NCBI GenBank assembly: GCA_022376515.1
Contig: WTXI01000019.1
Coordinates: forward strand, 248,001-312,000
Length of the DNA stretch: 64,000 bases
Source of the DNA: Lactifluus volemus
Taxonomy: Eukaryota; Basidiomycota; Agaricomycetes; Russulales; Russulaceae
Reading direction: 5' to 3'
Position 1 is the stretch's first letter. Each line of letters opens with the position of its first letter. The translations under genes were made by a program, and so were the position numbers. Shown here one piece after another: positions 1 through 12,824 of this stretch. Under the pieces are notes generated by a model. It saw nothing but the letters and a program-made list of their open reading frames with translations, did no database searches and was not told the origin of the DNA.

Positions 1-3000
1 CCTGAGCGTAGGGTCGTTCTTGAATTCGAACCGATCCCACAGCGTCCACTCCGTCGTCCCGTACTTGTTCTTTTTTGCCTCTATCGGTTCCGAGAAACCG
101 AAGAATGGCAGGGCGAGATTGACAAACCCATTTTTGTAGTCTTCGAGCTTGTTCTTTCCGTCAATGACCTAATGGAAGAAGCATGGGACACTTTAATAAA
201 GGAAATTGGGAAGTAAAAAACAGGGATGGATCTTGCCTTGTATAGCTCCAGGCAGACCAGACCCACGATGAGGGACGTTGTCGTGGCAATCGCAGGGATG
301 ATTTTTCCGGCTATTTGTTTGGTCGTGTGGCGATCGGCAGGAGTGATGCTGTAATTCATTGCGCGAAGGTTAGAGGCCGCAGTAATGAAGTCGATGTGAT
401 AATTGGTATCATCATCCTTTTCAAACTCTACAGGATTGAGGCGGAATCCAGCGAATGACGATGGCGGTGGCAAGGACTTGGCAACGTCGTTAGGGTCAGA
501 GGCGTCTACGAAAAGGAGTTTAGACAATCGACCATCTGAAGTGGACCATTGATACCATTGCCGGAGTTCTCCACTGGCTCACTTTCGTTCACCTGGATCT
601 TGACACCACTCTTAGGGGTAAACTCGGGGACGACAACCGAGTCCGCAACTTTCCTGAAGACGGCAGGGTCTGTTTCTCCGCGCAACCCATAGTTGAATGC
701 GTGGAGGTTTGCCGCAGCGATGATGAATTGGAGGTGAGTGGGCTTTCCAGATCTTAGTCTAGGGCACAAATCAAGAGTAACAGGAAATACCCACGTCATA
801 GAATTAAAGGTTAACGGGTCGGGGGCCCGCTTAGGGCTGCTCCAAAACGGTTGGCCGCTGCTTGTCACGGCGTCTTTCGGAAGACTGAATAGTAATTGGC
901 GGATGGCGTTATTGTACCTTTCCTCGAATTGCAACCGAGCCCAAACGATGCATTCCTCAAAGGTGATGGGTCGATCTTTAACCAGGTACGAAGAATCTGA
1001 TCAATCTGTTCTTTCTGCTGACCGGAGTATTTGAGAGCATTTTCGAGGTAGCCTGGTTCCGAGAGGTAAGAATTAACGGATTGCGGAGGCTTAACAAACA
1101 GGTTGTCGAATTCCGTTCGGCTCCACTGATACTAAGATCAGACCACATATCAAGCCTCTCAAGCTGAGGTACCCACCTCGATACAGTGCTGAATGGCGTT
1201 AGGGAAGTTCTTGACTGTACAGGAGGGTGTCTCTTTCTCCGGAGGGTCTTGTGATGATGCATATGATTCTGTCATGTGCGGGATAACAATTTGGGTATTC
1301 CCTTTCGTGCCGAGGGTCCCAGACTCTAATAGAGGTTTCTCGAAGAACACACAGCGCTGATCCATGTACAGACCTAAAGTATAGAATGAATAATACACCC
1401 AGCCAGTGAGATGAGATAACCAACGGGATTTGACATTGTCAAGAGCATTAGTGACAGTATCGATGTTGGAAAAGAAACTCTCCCCATAAATGTCTGGAAA
1501 CGGGATGTTAGTTTGATCAGTGGGATATATTGGCGGACGTACTCTCTGTATCCGGGCCGACAGGGTCCTGCCGACTTTCGATACGTCCTTTGAGATCCGG
1601 GTTCATCTCTGCCACGGCGGCCGCGGCAACAGTAGACTTAAAGTTGCCTAAATCCTTCGCGCGGAATAAGAATTGGCGATTGAGATTGCTCTTCTCAATA
1701 GTGTCAAGATCAGTGACACAAATAGCACCCTTTGCTCCGGAGCCGAGGCCAATCATGCTCCAGTTCTTCAGCATCTCACAGCCGATAGCCCCAGCCCCGA
1801 CCAAAAACTGTCGGTAGTTGAAAATCTTTTCCTGGAAAGTCTTGCCAAACACGGCTATCTGGCCGTCATACCGAGAACCAGTAGGTCGACAATCTGCTTC
1901 GCTAGGAAGAGTTGATGGAAGGGATTCAAGGGAGTCGAAATATGTGAATTGGAGGACAGGGTGGAACTTTGCGGAGCACGCTTTCAGTACTTCCTGAGCA
2001 ACTAGGCCACCAATGACAGCATTAACCGGAGCAAGGTTACCACTAGCTTGATACGACAACTCCGTTAAAACCTTTTCGTCGACATCGGCATTCAAATTTT
2101 TCGCAAGGGAAACTAGAACCCCTGCGTCCTCGGGGTTACGAGGGCGGGGGAAGCGTTGTTGTTCAGAGTAGAACCGCCAGAGAGCCTGGAAACCGGCATG
2201 TAGTGTGGCTGGGCGGTCGAACTTGGCAAAGTCGGTGATCCAAAAATCGGGAGTTTTTAAGGATTCCCGAAGAGATTTCTGGACATTGATTGTAAGTTAA
2301 ATCCAGGTTATGCGGCAGAAATACGCACAAATTCTAAAACTTTGGGCATTTTCACCTGCGTGAATATACCACCAGCCTTGTACCCCCCAAATGAAGTAGT
2401 ATCGCCAATTGAGAAGGTATATGGTCCTTTCACAGACACCTTGCGCGGTTCACAACCATTCAATTCCACCATTCCCTGGACTTCCGTGAATGTAACAAAG
2501 TCACCATCTTCCAAACCGTGTCGCGTCTCGTCGAGGCATGCGACAACACCATCTTTGTCCTATGTCTTATGTGTCAGGCGCTGAAAGCAACGAACCAGAG
2601 AGGGCGGCGCACATTCTCCACAGAAACGATCATTCCGGACAACGGCTGTTCCCCAGTTGGGTCGACACACGTGAATCTAGAGCCGAAATCATTGAAAGCG
2701 TAACTTCACAGTACATGAGCTAATGTCGAGAAACGAACATGGGCCACATACCCAAACAGTCCATGAGTCCCCGCGGCAATGAAGTGGACGCCATTTTGGT
2801 GTGTCCAGTCGTTGATCTCCAGCTGCTTCTGTAACGGTGCGTTGACCAAGACAACAACCTACGAGGAGAAATGTAGCCGGATACGAGGCAAGGACTGTGA
2901 TAGATTACCTGAAAGCCCTTGACGAGGTCGACAGTAATGGGTTGTCCCGGGTTCCCCTCGAGGGTCCGGACAAATACATAGGTGTTCAATTCTGCGAGAC

Positions 3001-3527
3001 GCGCGATGGAGGCGTCCGCCCTCGACTTTCCGATGTCATCCTCGCGAAGGAAAAACTAAAAAGAGGGCGGTGCATGAGACGCAGATGAGTTTGGAAACGT
3101 TCAGAGGCTCACCTGTGAGCTCAGATCCTGAATCCGGACTGGTTCAGGGTCATACACAGTCACCGATTTGACACCTGCAAGAATGATATTCTTGGCTAAA
3201 TTTATCTTATGAGTATCGCGGTCTCGATGGTATGTGTTCATACGCGCACCAATCTCGACACCCAGACCGTCCAACCCAACAATGAGAATGTTGGAAGCAG
3301 CCATACGCTTCATTGCTGTAATATCCTCGTTGGTAGAGCTCATTCCCCATGATTAACCCACAGACCTTCATGACCCAATACGTATCTGACATAAAGAAAG
3401 GACAGAATGAGTAAAGTCGCATGGCGGGGACAACTAGCAGTCAGACTTGCAGTTGGCGGGAGTACAGTCCCTCGTCGATCTGAGGTTCATCGATGTCCAT
3501 AAGGGCACCTTGATTAGATTCAGACAT
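1..3527 (-). CDS. uba1: Ubiquitin-activating enzyme E1 (3' end outside window)
   Basis: E1 activates ubiquitin with ATP and passes it as a thioester to E2 enzymes in nucleus and cytosol. The start is the ATG at 3527-3525 ([18 protein letters not shown]). The next exon, about 3381-3400, is only about 20 nt and encodes YVLGHE; its exact phase with the first exon is not resolved. Then follow the first adenylation half ([15 protein letters not shown]) and the second adenylation half with its nucleotide loop ([15 protein letters not shown]) near 1790. The catalytic cysteine region is [13 protein letters not shown] near 1200-1230. The C-terminal adenylation and ubiquitin-fold segments run to base 1, so the last residues are missing. 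Introns are short; one starts with GTACGT near 1548. No broken frame was seen between 1 and 3340. The identification is very secure from these E1-specific motifs; individual splice sites are less sure. Confidence 0.96.
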
Positions 3528-4339
3528 TCCGGAAGTCTAAGCAAAAACGCGATCTATTGGTAGAGCGATGGATAGTGAAGATGGCAAGGAGAGAAACGAA
3601 TCAATTCACGTCATGTCCTTGGCTGTGATGCAACGGCCTCGGCCCGGGCCGTCGAGTCATTCACACACACTGGCACATAACCTGCCTCGTAGAGCCACAG
3701 TGCAGTACATATCATTCAGCAATGACATCGGTCAGAAACAGAACACAATATGGCTAGTCTACCCTCGTGCGGCTAAACTTAGATGACTCGCCAAGCGGAG
3801 CTCACGCCACGCCACCCACGCGGCGCTTCTCGCCCCGTATACGAATGTTCAGTTCGATTGCCTTGCTGCCCGTTTAACACAAACAACGTCAGCCATATGC
3901 ACTGACGATAAGAGACAAGTTAGGTTAGTTGAGTGGGTGAGTTTGGAACAAACGGACTCACTGAGTAGCGCCGCGCACAGGTAGGGGTAAGGGGTAACGT
4001 TGGTAGAGGCATTCCCGGGAATCACCCGGAAATCACCAAACCTGGACCATCACCCAGCCAACCCAGCACCGCAACGGGGCCCGAGATCTGTCATGCCATA
4101 AAATCCCATTGTCCTCTAAAAAAATGTCACAAGCGGTAAAGAAACCGATTCGGATAAAGAAGCAATGAGGACTGGTCGGGAAAGAGGGAAATGAAGAGAG
4201 AAATCATGTGTTTGAGACGCCGCGAGCACGTAGGAACGGGAGGCATAATCGGGTGGGCGGATGATAAGCATAGCGGAAAAATTGCGGGACACGTTGCAGA
4301 TATAAGATCGATGCCGAGCCAGAGTGATTGCGAGCTGAC
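3528..4339. other. Intergenic: uba1 upstream region
   Basis: About 810 bp between the uba1 start and the 3' end of the cyclin gene, both on the minus strand. It should contain the uba1 promoter and the cyclin terminator. Short ORFs occur on both strands, but none shows a recognisable motif or splice structure. Confidence 0.6.
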
Positions 4340-5979
4340 TCAAAATGAGGTAATGGCAGGCCTCACCCCAGGCCAGGGCTTCAGGTACGCTGGGGCGGAG
4401 AAAGTGGATCTGCTTTGAGACGAAGACACGCCTTGCGTAAGCGGATGTGAAGGCAAGGACATTGAGAAGGAAAGTGTGGAATTCTTGGAGGTGGTCGAGG
4501 GCGTAGCAGACCAACCCCCTTGATCGGTCATCCGGGAAAGTTGTAGCTCTAGAAAACCTGGCTCAGGTGTTCCACGTAGTTCCGAACGAGAGGATGCTCT
4601 GACGACATCTTTCAGGGAGGTTCTAATGAGGGCGTGTGATAATGGCGAAATGTTGATAGTCATCGATGGATCGTTTCCCAAAGAGGAATGCCAGGATGTG
4701 AGGTGTCCCAACCACATTTGCCATTCATTCCCAGAAACCCGTAGGTTATATTCGAGAACGCCCATAGCCGCAACTTCTAGATTGCGCAAGACAACTTTGG
4801 GTATCCCAGTAATTTCATGCCTAAGAAGGTTATTATAGAGTACGAGGGGAGCGGGGAGAGATGCGTACCAGGTTCTGAGCTGGAACGTCTGATCATTGAC
4901 CCATTTATCCGCTAGCATGATACCTGCTGTAAATACTCGCATCATATAGTCTTCGATCAGATAGGGGCTTCCACTTTTCAAGCAATCTCGGAATCGCGCT
5001 CTCGCCGTGTCTTGAGCATACACAACGGTTTGAGGAGATATGGGAAGTCGGAAGATATACCACAAAGCGAGAAACACAGCCGAGTGGGGAACGGCAGTCG
5101 CGACCAAGATGCGATGGATCAGCTGTCGAGTTGATTGGAAAGCTGTCATCGATCTCCAGACAGGCAGTCGACTACACGAAGGGTTATTCGGTGCTACGTA
5201 AAAACCATAAAATTTGGGGTATAACGTACTCGATTGCTCCGTCTTGGGGCAAGCGGCCTCCTTCCACAAGCGCGAACAGATAGATAGTAATCCAGTCGGC
5301 CATTGCACGAAAAGCCTTCCTTCCGTTGTCAGATGCCTCAGAAAGACTTCGGATTCTGATTGGGCGATCCGCCTCAGCTGGCCACTTGCGAATATGCGAA
5401 GCAGCAGTGACAGGCAAGGCCGCTGTGTTCATATGCCGTCCACGAGCAGGTTCCAATTCTCTCGTGACCACCTCTGGGCCAGCCGGAGATACTCTGTCGT
5501 CATAGGGGCGACGGGAAACGAGCAGTATCGGTGCATCTCTACGCTTAGCGTCCAGGGTGTCTTCCAAAACTCTCTAAAGATTAGCCGCACGTTATCATGT
5601 GAGCTTTTTACGTCGATTAGAATGGAACTTTACGTGGACCCACCTTGTGAGCTGATCCAACAGGATTGAGTCCGGAGGTACTGCTCTGGGTGTCGGAATG
5701 TGCCTTAAGTGGTACTTTGTTAAGGGTCATCGTGGTGAGTTGGGATTCATGCGGGGGCTTGGGGCATGGTCGGCCGGATGGTTCCTTGACGTCGAGGACA
5801 CACGAAGGGTCTAATTGAAAAAGGCGCGGGTAATCGATACCACGCTCATACGCTCCAGTCGGATGAGCACTCCGCGGAGCAGAGTTCCATAGGCCCTTCA
5901 CATCAGTTTGTAGCCTCTGTGCATTGTTTGCAAGCAGACGCATGAAGCGAGTATCAGAAAAATCTCTCGCGGGATCCAT
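4340..5979 (-). CDS. Cyclin-like protein (fungal PCL/Pas1-type cyclin box)
   Basis: Three exons are visible. The first starts at MDPARDFSDTRFMRLL (5979) and ends before a GTGGGT donor near 5646. The second ends at GAIE before GTACGT near 5225. The third begins APNNPSCSRLP near 5188 and ends at 4340. The third exon carries the cyclin box: helices around HRILVATAVPHSAVFLALWY, MLADKWVNDQTF and LEVAAMGVLEYNLRVSGNEW. The alanine/leucine pattern and the ADK-W and EY-L-V-EW spacing are typical of fungal cyclins that partner Pho85-like or G1 CDKs. The C-terminal part is Ser/Pro-rich and looks disordered. The cyclin fold is likely. The particular CDK partner and biological role cannot be told from the sequence. 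The chosen start is the first ATG of the conserved exon; an upstream in-frame start is not excluded. Confidence 0.8.
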
Positions 5980-6625
5980 CCACTCCTTAACAAGGGAGGC
6001 AGGGGGTTGCTCAGAATGAGCAGAATGAGGGGGTTGTGAGATGAGTGGTAAGAAGTATAAATGGGTTTGCGGCCATCCGAACTGTGCCCTACCCCTTGTG
6101 TGGAGGTGTGAATGGATAGTGTGGAAGGCATTGGCTCAGGGAGAGTGGGGAAGGTGGGTGTGGGTGTGGATGTACCTAGTTACCCCAAGCGAAGAGCCTC
6201 CTTTGTTGGTTGGGAACCTGCAGTCAGGTACTTTAATCCGATGCAAAGGGATCTAAGTCTCCTCGGGCATCCACGGTCCCAGGGTCACAGTTTCAGTTTC
6301 CAGGCAAGTGAGAGAGAGGAGAGGAAGAAAGAACGGCAAAAGGAGACCTTATGAAGTAAGCGCCTTAACTGCGAGTTGCAGTTACCGGCGCTGGCTTCGA
6401 GACCACGAGGGTGGCATGGACACGCCTGGAAGATCACACGTGCAACCGAAACTACGGCCGCAAAACACGCAGCTACATTGCGATCCAATAGAAACCTCTG
6501 CAAGGAACCGTTGCCCACCATGTTTCAAAAATCACATTTCCAGAAGGACGGCTGATACAAACATCTTCGGAAGTAGGGCCAACGTGGAGTCACGGGCCGC
6601 ACTTGTAAATAATGACATGAAATGG
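5980..6625. other. Intergenic between the cyclin and cactin genes
   Basis: About 645 bp between the cyclin start and the cactin stop. Short ORFs on both strands have no recognisable content. No tRNA or repeat was seen. Confidence 0.5.
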
Positions 6626-9074
6626 CTATTTGCGGTAGAACTGCATGCCGTCAAAACATTGTCAAGGCGTGTTAATAGGCTGGAAAGACTTACGTTTCGG
6701 CGGAAATTAAACCAGAGCGAGAGACACCCTCGGTCAAAACTGCTTCGGAAGCCCCTGTAAATCACCAGTGAGACATAGGGTACGATTCAAAGTGATTTGT
6801 AAGTAGCCAACCGCTTGTGAGAGTACTCCCATTCCCGATTCACGATGCGGAAGGCGATGTCCTCATAAGGTGGGCCAGCACTAAAATGAAGGAGCACTGT
6901 CTCTTCATTCCCCGGTTCTTTCACAATCTTGTACGTAGGTGCTTTGGATTTATCGATGAGATCGGGGTAGAATATATTGAACTGCGTAATAATTAGTCAC
7001 CGGCATAGATACAAGGGGATTACAAACCTTATAGCCCTGCACAACTTTAGGGGGAGGGTTGTCCGTGCTACATAGCTATGAGAAACCGCATCAAAGGGAA
7101 AACGTGTATGACGCACTCATAATGCGTTTGATTATACTTGTTCCACTCATACCCAGTATGCACGCGATTGAAATAACGAGGCTTGCGGGGTCGGTATTTA
7201 TCCTCCCAGTTGTAGGTTGTCGGACGCGTGATGTTTTCCTCGAGGTTGAAGAGCTCCTCTTCTTCGTCCATATCACGTTCAGCCTCAGCGCGATACAAAG
7301 CTTCAGAGGCAAGATCGGCGCCACTTGCTGCCTCCACGTCCGCGGTCTCGGTAGTTGGTTGTGGCGCTCTAGTAATGAAGCGAGAGTCGGCGACGGAACG
7401 GCGTAGTGTCATCTGAGCGCCATATTAGCCTCGTTCGACGACTCATGTTAACACTACACACCAAGCTGGCGTTGTCATCCGACTCCAACACGATGTCTAC
7501 CTGGCGCTCTTCGTGAGGCAGCCTTGTAATGTCGACAAGGTCGGGGCTCATTCCCCGTTCGTACGGTTCAACAATTTCATCGACGGCTTGCTGGCCAACA
7601 CCCGCCTCAGTTGGAGGGGGACGGAACATTCCCTGCGATGCTATATTGGCGACTCCCTCGAGGAGCTCCTCTTGAGCTTGCAAGGCTTCGTCGCGTTGTC
7701 GCTTGCGTAACTGCTCAAGGCGATTTCGGACGACAACTTCGTGCAAAGATTTTAGCTTTGCCTGTAGAGAAGTGAGACCCAAGTCACCAGAGACGTCAAC
7801 ATGGCTTACCTTTGACTTCCAGACTAAAAGCTTTTTCAGTAACCCTTCCCAATAGTCAGTGTCGACAGGCTCTCCACTTGTCAGTTTAGATTGGATTTGT
7901 CTTTGCAAGGCAAGCAGGTGGTCATACGACTTGCCCTGCAAAAGAGCGGTAACATCCGCCTCGACTGCAGCCGCTGCTTCCCTTCCAATGCGCTGGTCAG
8001 ACTTGATCCTGTCCAGGCGGTCCTTGCAGACAACCATCATATTCTGAGAGGGATGTGAGCAGGAATAATGTGACTAATCAATATCACTCACAGTCCAAAA
8101 CTCTATATTTACGTCATCAGTCTCGAGTGAGAGATAATGTTCAATGTCGTCGTGTAACTCGTGAACCTGATCCGGGGAGAGATTCTACGCAACTGTAAGG
8201 AAGACATCGAAGGATGGAGAGACAGGGACTCACGTCAAGGATGTTGTATGGCTCGTCAAGGTCAATCTCTAAGCCGGCCTCCTCAGACTCGTCATCTTTG
8301 TCGTCAATAGGATTGACGTAGCGAAGATTGAGGGCCAGAAAATCGATGGCCTTGGCCCGTTTCTCTTTAACCCGTATAGCAGCCCGTCTCCGTTCTTGCT
8401 CGAGTTGAAAATCCCCGTCTTTGGCAATCCACTCAGCCATCTGGGCGGACTCTGCCAGCCTCTGCATCCTCACCTCCTCCTCTTCCCGTAGACGTTGCTC
8501 TGCCTCTCGTTCGGCGCGGCGATGGTTAAGCCTCTCAAGTTCCTCCTTGGCCTCTTGCCTTCTTATGGCATCTCTGCGCTGGGCTTCGGCCAGAGACAAG
8601 CCCATCTTCTTTTCCTTATCGTTCTTTTGTGCCACCTGAACTGCTGTCCAAGATTGACGTCATGAAATGGGTTGTCGGTCGCGCTGTAGATGCTCAGTTC
8701 TGCAACCTGTCGCATCTCTTCTTCATCCTTAAGTCTCCTCTTCTCCGCCTTCCGAGCTTTACGTTCCTCGGATTTATCCCTCTTTCGCCTGTAACGTTGA
8801 GATAAGATAATAAACAAGGGGATAAAGCATGCTGCCACGCACTTTTTGGTCTTCTCTCGTCTGTCTTCGTCCCCGCTACTGCGCCCCCCACTTCGTTCTC
8901 TACTTCGTTGGCGGTTCCTTGTATCGTCTCCATCGTCACGTCTCCCATCACGATGTATGGACGACCGGTTATCCCTGGGATGATCCCTGCTCCGGCCGTA
9001 GTCACGTTCATGACCCTTACCTGGTCGTAGTCCCTGCCTCGTGGTGACGGGCTACGCCGTTTGTCGCGCCCCAT
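6626..9074 (-). CDS. Cactin (spliceosome-associated protein)
   Basis: Cactin is a conserved nuclear protein that associates with the spliceosome. The N-terminus is Arg/Ser/Asp-rich (MGRDKRRSPSPRGRDYDQ, then RDYGRSRDHPRDNRSS). Next comes a charged coiled coil (LAEAQRRDAIRRQEAKEELERL) and the mid domain (IDFLALNLRYVNP). The hallmark C-terminal domain reads YNWEDKYRPRKPRYFNRVHT, then GYEWNKYNQTHY and FNIFYPDLIDKSKAPTYKI. The last exons read FRSSFDRGCLSLWFNFRRN, a GTAAGT donor, then FYRK and a TAG at 6628-6626, matching the family's conserved end. Near 9014 the RS-rich reading frame continues only if one base is added in the run CAGGT; no plausible intron explains it, so I suspect a sequence error. 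It is divergent from mcx1, 165 bp away. Confidence 0.95.
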
Positions 9075-9239
9075 TATTACAGAAACTGGTGGTTTATGAC
9101 AACGAGTTTGGTGAAGTTTTACCTAATAAAAACGTTGTTTTCACGCTCGGCCCGCTCGTGCCTGTCAAGGCATTTCCGAAAGTTAGTAGCTAGCTGTGGA
9201 ATTCCCTTTCTCCTTCTTTCATCTTCAATTTATTACCCG
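9075..9239. promoter_or_regulatory. Putative bidirectional promoter, cactin / mcx1
   Basis: The cactin start (9074, minus) and the chosen mcx1 start (9240, plus) are 165 bp apart and divergent, so both promoters must lie here or overlap the 5' ends. An in-frame upstream ATG for mcx1 at 9096 exists. It would leave only 21 bp and adds residues that look less like a presequence, so I prefer 9240. Confidence 0.5.
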
Positions 9240-11567
9240 ATGCGTGTGATATCAAAGTCGATTTCTCTTCCATCAACGTTGGTTTGCGGTCAGCGCTCTT
9301 CACGACTGTTGCGTTTCGTTCGCACGCAAGCCCAATATGAATACTCTCCGCGAGAGGACTATAATCTGTCCGAGTTTTCACGCCCGCCAGGATTGGTTAC
9401 ACCACGTCAAGTGAATAAACTCTTCACCTTTTGGAGCACATTGTTCACAACCCTGCAGTTGGCACAGTATCTTGACGAGTATGTCGTGGGACAACCGGAA
9501 GCGAAGAAGGTCCTTTCCGTCGCGTGAGTTTCAGTAGCACTCGGGACTGCGGTATGTTCGCTAAGTTGGACTAGCGTATTCAACCACTATAATAGAGTGA
9601 GAGCCAACATCCAGAGCCAGGAAGTTGACGAAGATGAGACAGAGTGGTCAGAAGATTCGCAATCTGATAGTGAGCATCCATCTCGCTCCGCCTCACTCTT
9701 GCCCTCAACTAAGGGCTTCAAGCAGATCGGACTGGAGCTGTCCCCCTACACCTCAATCCCCATCCACGGAGGTCTCATCTCGCGCAAGGGGGCCAATTAC
9801 CCTTCCAGCTCCGATACTCAACCCCGACATTTGAGAAGAGTAATGTCCTCGTGCTGTGCGTTGTGCAGCCCCCCCGTTACGTGATATTCACCTGACCATT
9901 TTTCTTGCAGAGGACCGACTGGTTCAGGTAAAGACGTCTATCAGCTTTGGTAGTGCTTTCAACTAGCAGTACATAGGAAAAACGCTGCTGGCGAGAACCT
10001 TAGCCAAAGTTCTAGATGTGCCATTTTCCGTGAGCGATGCAACATCTTTCACACAGGTGAGTGGAAAGTCTTTGTTGTGATGTCAACTGACGTGAACTCT
10101 GAAAGGCTGGATGTGAGGATATTCTTCCAACAAATTGGAATCGTGCAGCCACTGACGATACCATTAGATGTAGGAGAGGACGTTGACATGTGTATTCATA
10201 GACTAGTGAAACTCTTCAAGGCTCTTCGAACTGATTTTGTGCTAACCATAACCCTCGGTAGTTACAAGCAGCGAATTGGGATCCATTCCGCGCCAGGTCG
10301 GAAATTTTCACCCTTCACCTGCACGTTTTCCGAACGCTCACCTCGTGGTTGTTTAGCACGGGCATAGTTTACATTGATGAAGTCGATAAGATAGCGCGGA
10401 AATCCAGTGGCGGAGGCATTGAAGGATCACGTGATGTCGGCGGTGAAGGCGTACAACAAGCCCTTCTTCGCATGATGGAAGGATCCATCATTACTGTTCC
10501 CGCAAAAGGGTCCGCAGTTGAGGGGCCAGGCGCTGCTCCAAGCGAGGGCCGATCACGATCTAGTCAGCGAAATGCAAACCTCGGGCCACGTGTGTTTTTG
10601 TCCATACTGCTTGTTCCCCAGCTCACCTCTGCCCAGCAAAACCGGATATGTATCAGATTGATACATCGAACGTGCTGTTCATACTTAGCGGTGCCTTTGT
10701 CGGCTTGGATAATATCATCAAGCGGCGGGTAGCCAAAGGCGCAAGTCTAGCATTGTTCCACTCAAGAATGTTGACTTATACCCCGTCTAGTCCATTGGAT
10801 TCACAGCGGAACTAAGCTCTAACGACGATACCCCATCTTCTGATTTCATGCCCTTTTTCACCCCTAACCGCCGACCTCTCCTTAACATGCTGGAGCATGT
10901 TGAACCCGCAGGTGAGCCAGGGTCACCTGTCAGAGCCCCGTTGGTTCTTGACCCTTGGCAACAGATTTGGTCAAATATGGGTTCATTCCAGAGTTCATCT
11001 CGCGTCTCCCCTCGATAGCAACCCTCGCCCCACTTACGCCAACAGACTTGCGACACATTCTTACTGACGTTCGCGGAAGTCTGATATCTCAGTACACAGC
11101 CTTATTCGGCTACTCCGGCGTTGAGATCCGTTTCACGAGTGGCGCACTAGACGAGATTTGTGACAAGGCCGCACAGCGAGGAGGAGGCGCACGAGGATTA
11201 AGAGGTATCATGGCATGTGTTTTCTGTTTCTACTTCATCCGGAGAGCTCCACACATTGAGACCTGATGCGATGTTCCTTCAGGAAAATTTATTACTGGAG
11301 CCAATGTATGAAGTTCCGTAAGTTCTCGTTCATTTTCTCTCCCTTCACGGAGTGACCTAACCCTTCAATGTTGTGGCAGCGGATCGGTAAGAAGCACGAG
11401 TCGCTTTCTGAGTCGCATTACCTGACGGGATTCAGAACATCCGGCATGTGCTAATCGACAAGACTGTGGTTCGAGGGGAGAGTTCAGCCTTGTACTGGTC
11501 GAAGGGTGAAGGGGCCGCGTTTTGGACTGCATGGACAGAGGCAGAGGCACACGAGGAAAAGTCATGA
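9240..11567 (+). CDS. mcx1: Mitochondrial ClpX-type AAA+ unfoldase
   Basis: A matrix AAA+ chaperone of the ClpX family. The N-terminus ([20 protein letters not shown], then RLLRFVRTQ) is basic and hydroxylated like a mitochondrial presequence. Family motifs in order: [19 protein letters not shown] and NHYNRV; Walker [17 protein letters not shown], split by an intron after GPTGSG; AGYVGEDV; Walker [28 protein letters not shown]; sensor region [29 protein letters not shown]; and the C-terminal small domain with RGGGARGLR. No N-terminal zinc-finger domain was seen, as in other fungal Mcx1 proteins. The gene has many short introns, and F-T-Q-A-G-Y-V-G-E-D is assembled through a 7-nt microexon at 10106-10112. 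The stop is TGA at 11565-11567 after EAHEEKS. Confidence 0.95.
10106..10112 (+). other. mcx1: 7-nt microexon of mcx1
   Basis: The bases GCTGGAT lie between an AG acceptor (GAAAG) and a GTGAGG donor. Joining the flanking exons TTC ACA CAG and AT GTA GGA GAG through it gives FTQAGYVGED, the invariant ClpX sequence. Skipping it would delete AG and shift the frame. Confidence 0.85.
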
Positions 11568-11734
11568 AGCACGAAGCATACATTATTGTATTACCAATCC
11601 CTAAACACTGCAAAATTGACCGGGGCTACATTGTAAGTGGGGATACAGTTCCCCACGCAGCCTGCCCCACAGGCACCGCGATAGGTTGCATAATGGTATG
11701 TAAAAAACATGTAAAAAAGACTGCTTCGTGTTGT

Positions 11735-12650
11735 TTACCCCTCCTTGGTACCCCCTGTCTCCGCAGCAGGCTGGTTCGTTTCGGTGCCCTCATGTGCATT
11801 TCCATCCGCCTCATCTTCGTCTTCACCTCGTCCTTGCTCTCTGCAGTCTCCTCAAATTCATCTTCAACAAGGGTAGCAGAAGCAGTGCCAGCCAACTTGA
11901 CATTGTTGTCCCTGGCCTCTTCGAATGCTTTCTTAAACTGCGCTGCCACTATAAAGCCATTGTTAGCGCTAGGAAGACTGAGATGGGGGAGTATACCGAC
12001 AGTCAGAGTTGGCGAAGCGGATGGCCAGCGTCTCTGAGGTGGGGGGCTCCTCTGAATAATCGGCTGCGACCTTCCAGACCCAACTCCTATCCGAGCCGAT
12101 ATTCGGTGAAGCTTCATGTCAGCGGAGACTAAATTGATATGTGTAATTGTCATCTCAAGTCACTGGATTTGGATGAGAAGGGTGACGAACTAAGATGGTT
12201 GGCGCACACTTTGAGCGTCTTTTCGCGCCGCATAACAAGGCGAATCTTGTGTGTTTCCTTGTGCTGTAGCAATCGCGCCTCACCTGTCCCACGCTCTTTC
12301 CATTCGTTTGCAGAAATATCAAATCGGAAGAGCTTTGCACGCCTGCGTGACAAGTGAGGGGGGGAGGGGGGGGGGTGATCAAAGGGTTGTCCAAAAATTT
12401 TTGATCCACCTCGAATCGGTAGAGAAAGAGACGTACAACTTGAAAACGATGGTCTCATTTTCTTCATTTGTTTTCGTCTCGACCTCTTCTGTGAGTTTAA
12501 TGACAGGTTCAAAGTGGGGATCATGCTCGTCCTCCGTCTGAAACAGACGATTGATTGAGTTGGGATGTGTGGTAACGACTAAGCCACCAAGAGAAAAATG
12601 AAAAAAATACAGACCTTTGGTGCCAGAGGATTCGAGCTGAGTTCTGCCAT
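11735..12650 (-). CDS. yrb1: Ran-specific GTPase-activating protein accessory factor (RanBP1/Yrb1)
   Basis: RanBP1 binds Ran-GTP and helps RanGAP release export complexes at the nuclear pore. Exon 1 is [12 protein letters not shown] (start 12650). After an intron comes the Ran-binding domain: [19 protein letters not shown], then [39 protein letters not shown] and CANHL, then [15 protein letters not shown] reading in one frame and [15 protein letters not shown] in the coding frame. [21 protein letters not shown] is joined across a GTCGGT...ATAG intron near 11960-12010. The tail is very acidic ([13 protein letters not shown], then [13 protein letters not shown]) and stops at 11735 if one G is restored near 11826. 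Without that base the frame runs to 11626 through an unlikely basic tail. It is divergent from emp24, 174 bp away. Confidence 0.92.
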
Positions 12651-12824
12651 GATCGATGATGAGGATGAGATGGGAGTTGGTCGAGGAGAACGAGTTGGGC
12701 AGAGGGAGTTCACGGTCGCGTGTTACCAATTCGGAAGATAATCGCTGCCAGGACACCGGACACTGCACACCGCCAAGTACAATGTCTTCTCGGGTCCCTT
12801 TCACGACTGTACTCACCTCACAAA
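12651..12824. promoter_or_regulatory. Putative bidirectional promoter, yrb1 / emp24
   Basis: 174 bp separate the divergent start codons of yrb1 (12650, minus) and emp24 (12825, plus). The segment includes stretches rich in CTTT/CTCACCTCA on the plus strand near 12800-12824. Assignment as a shared promoter rests on spacing only. Confidence 0.5.

Noticed and set aside
9010..9060. A 34- or 46-nt intron (GTAAGG...CAG) in cactin exon 1
   Set aside because: None of the available acceptors keeps the RS-rich frame open; a single missing base does.
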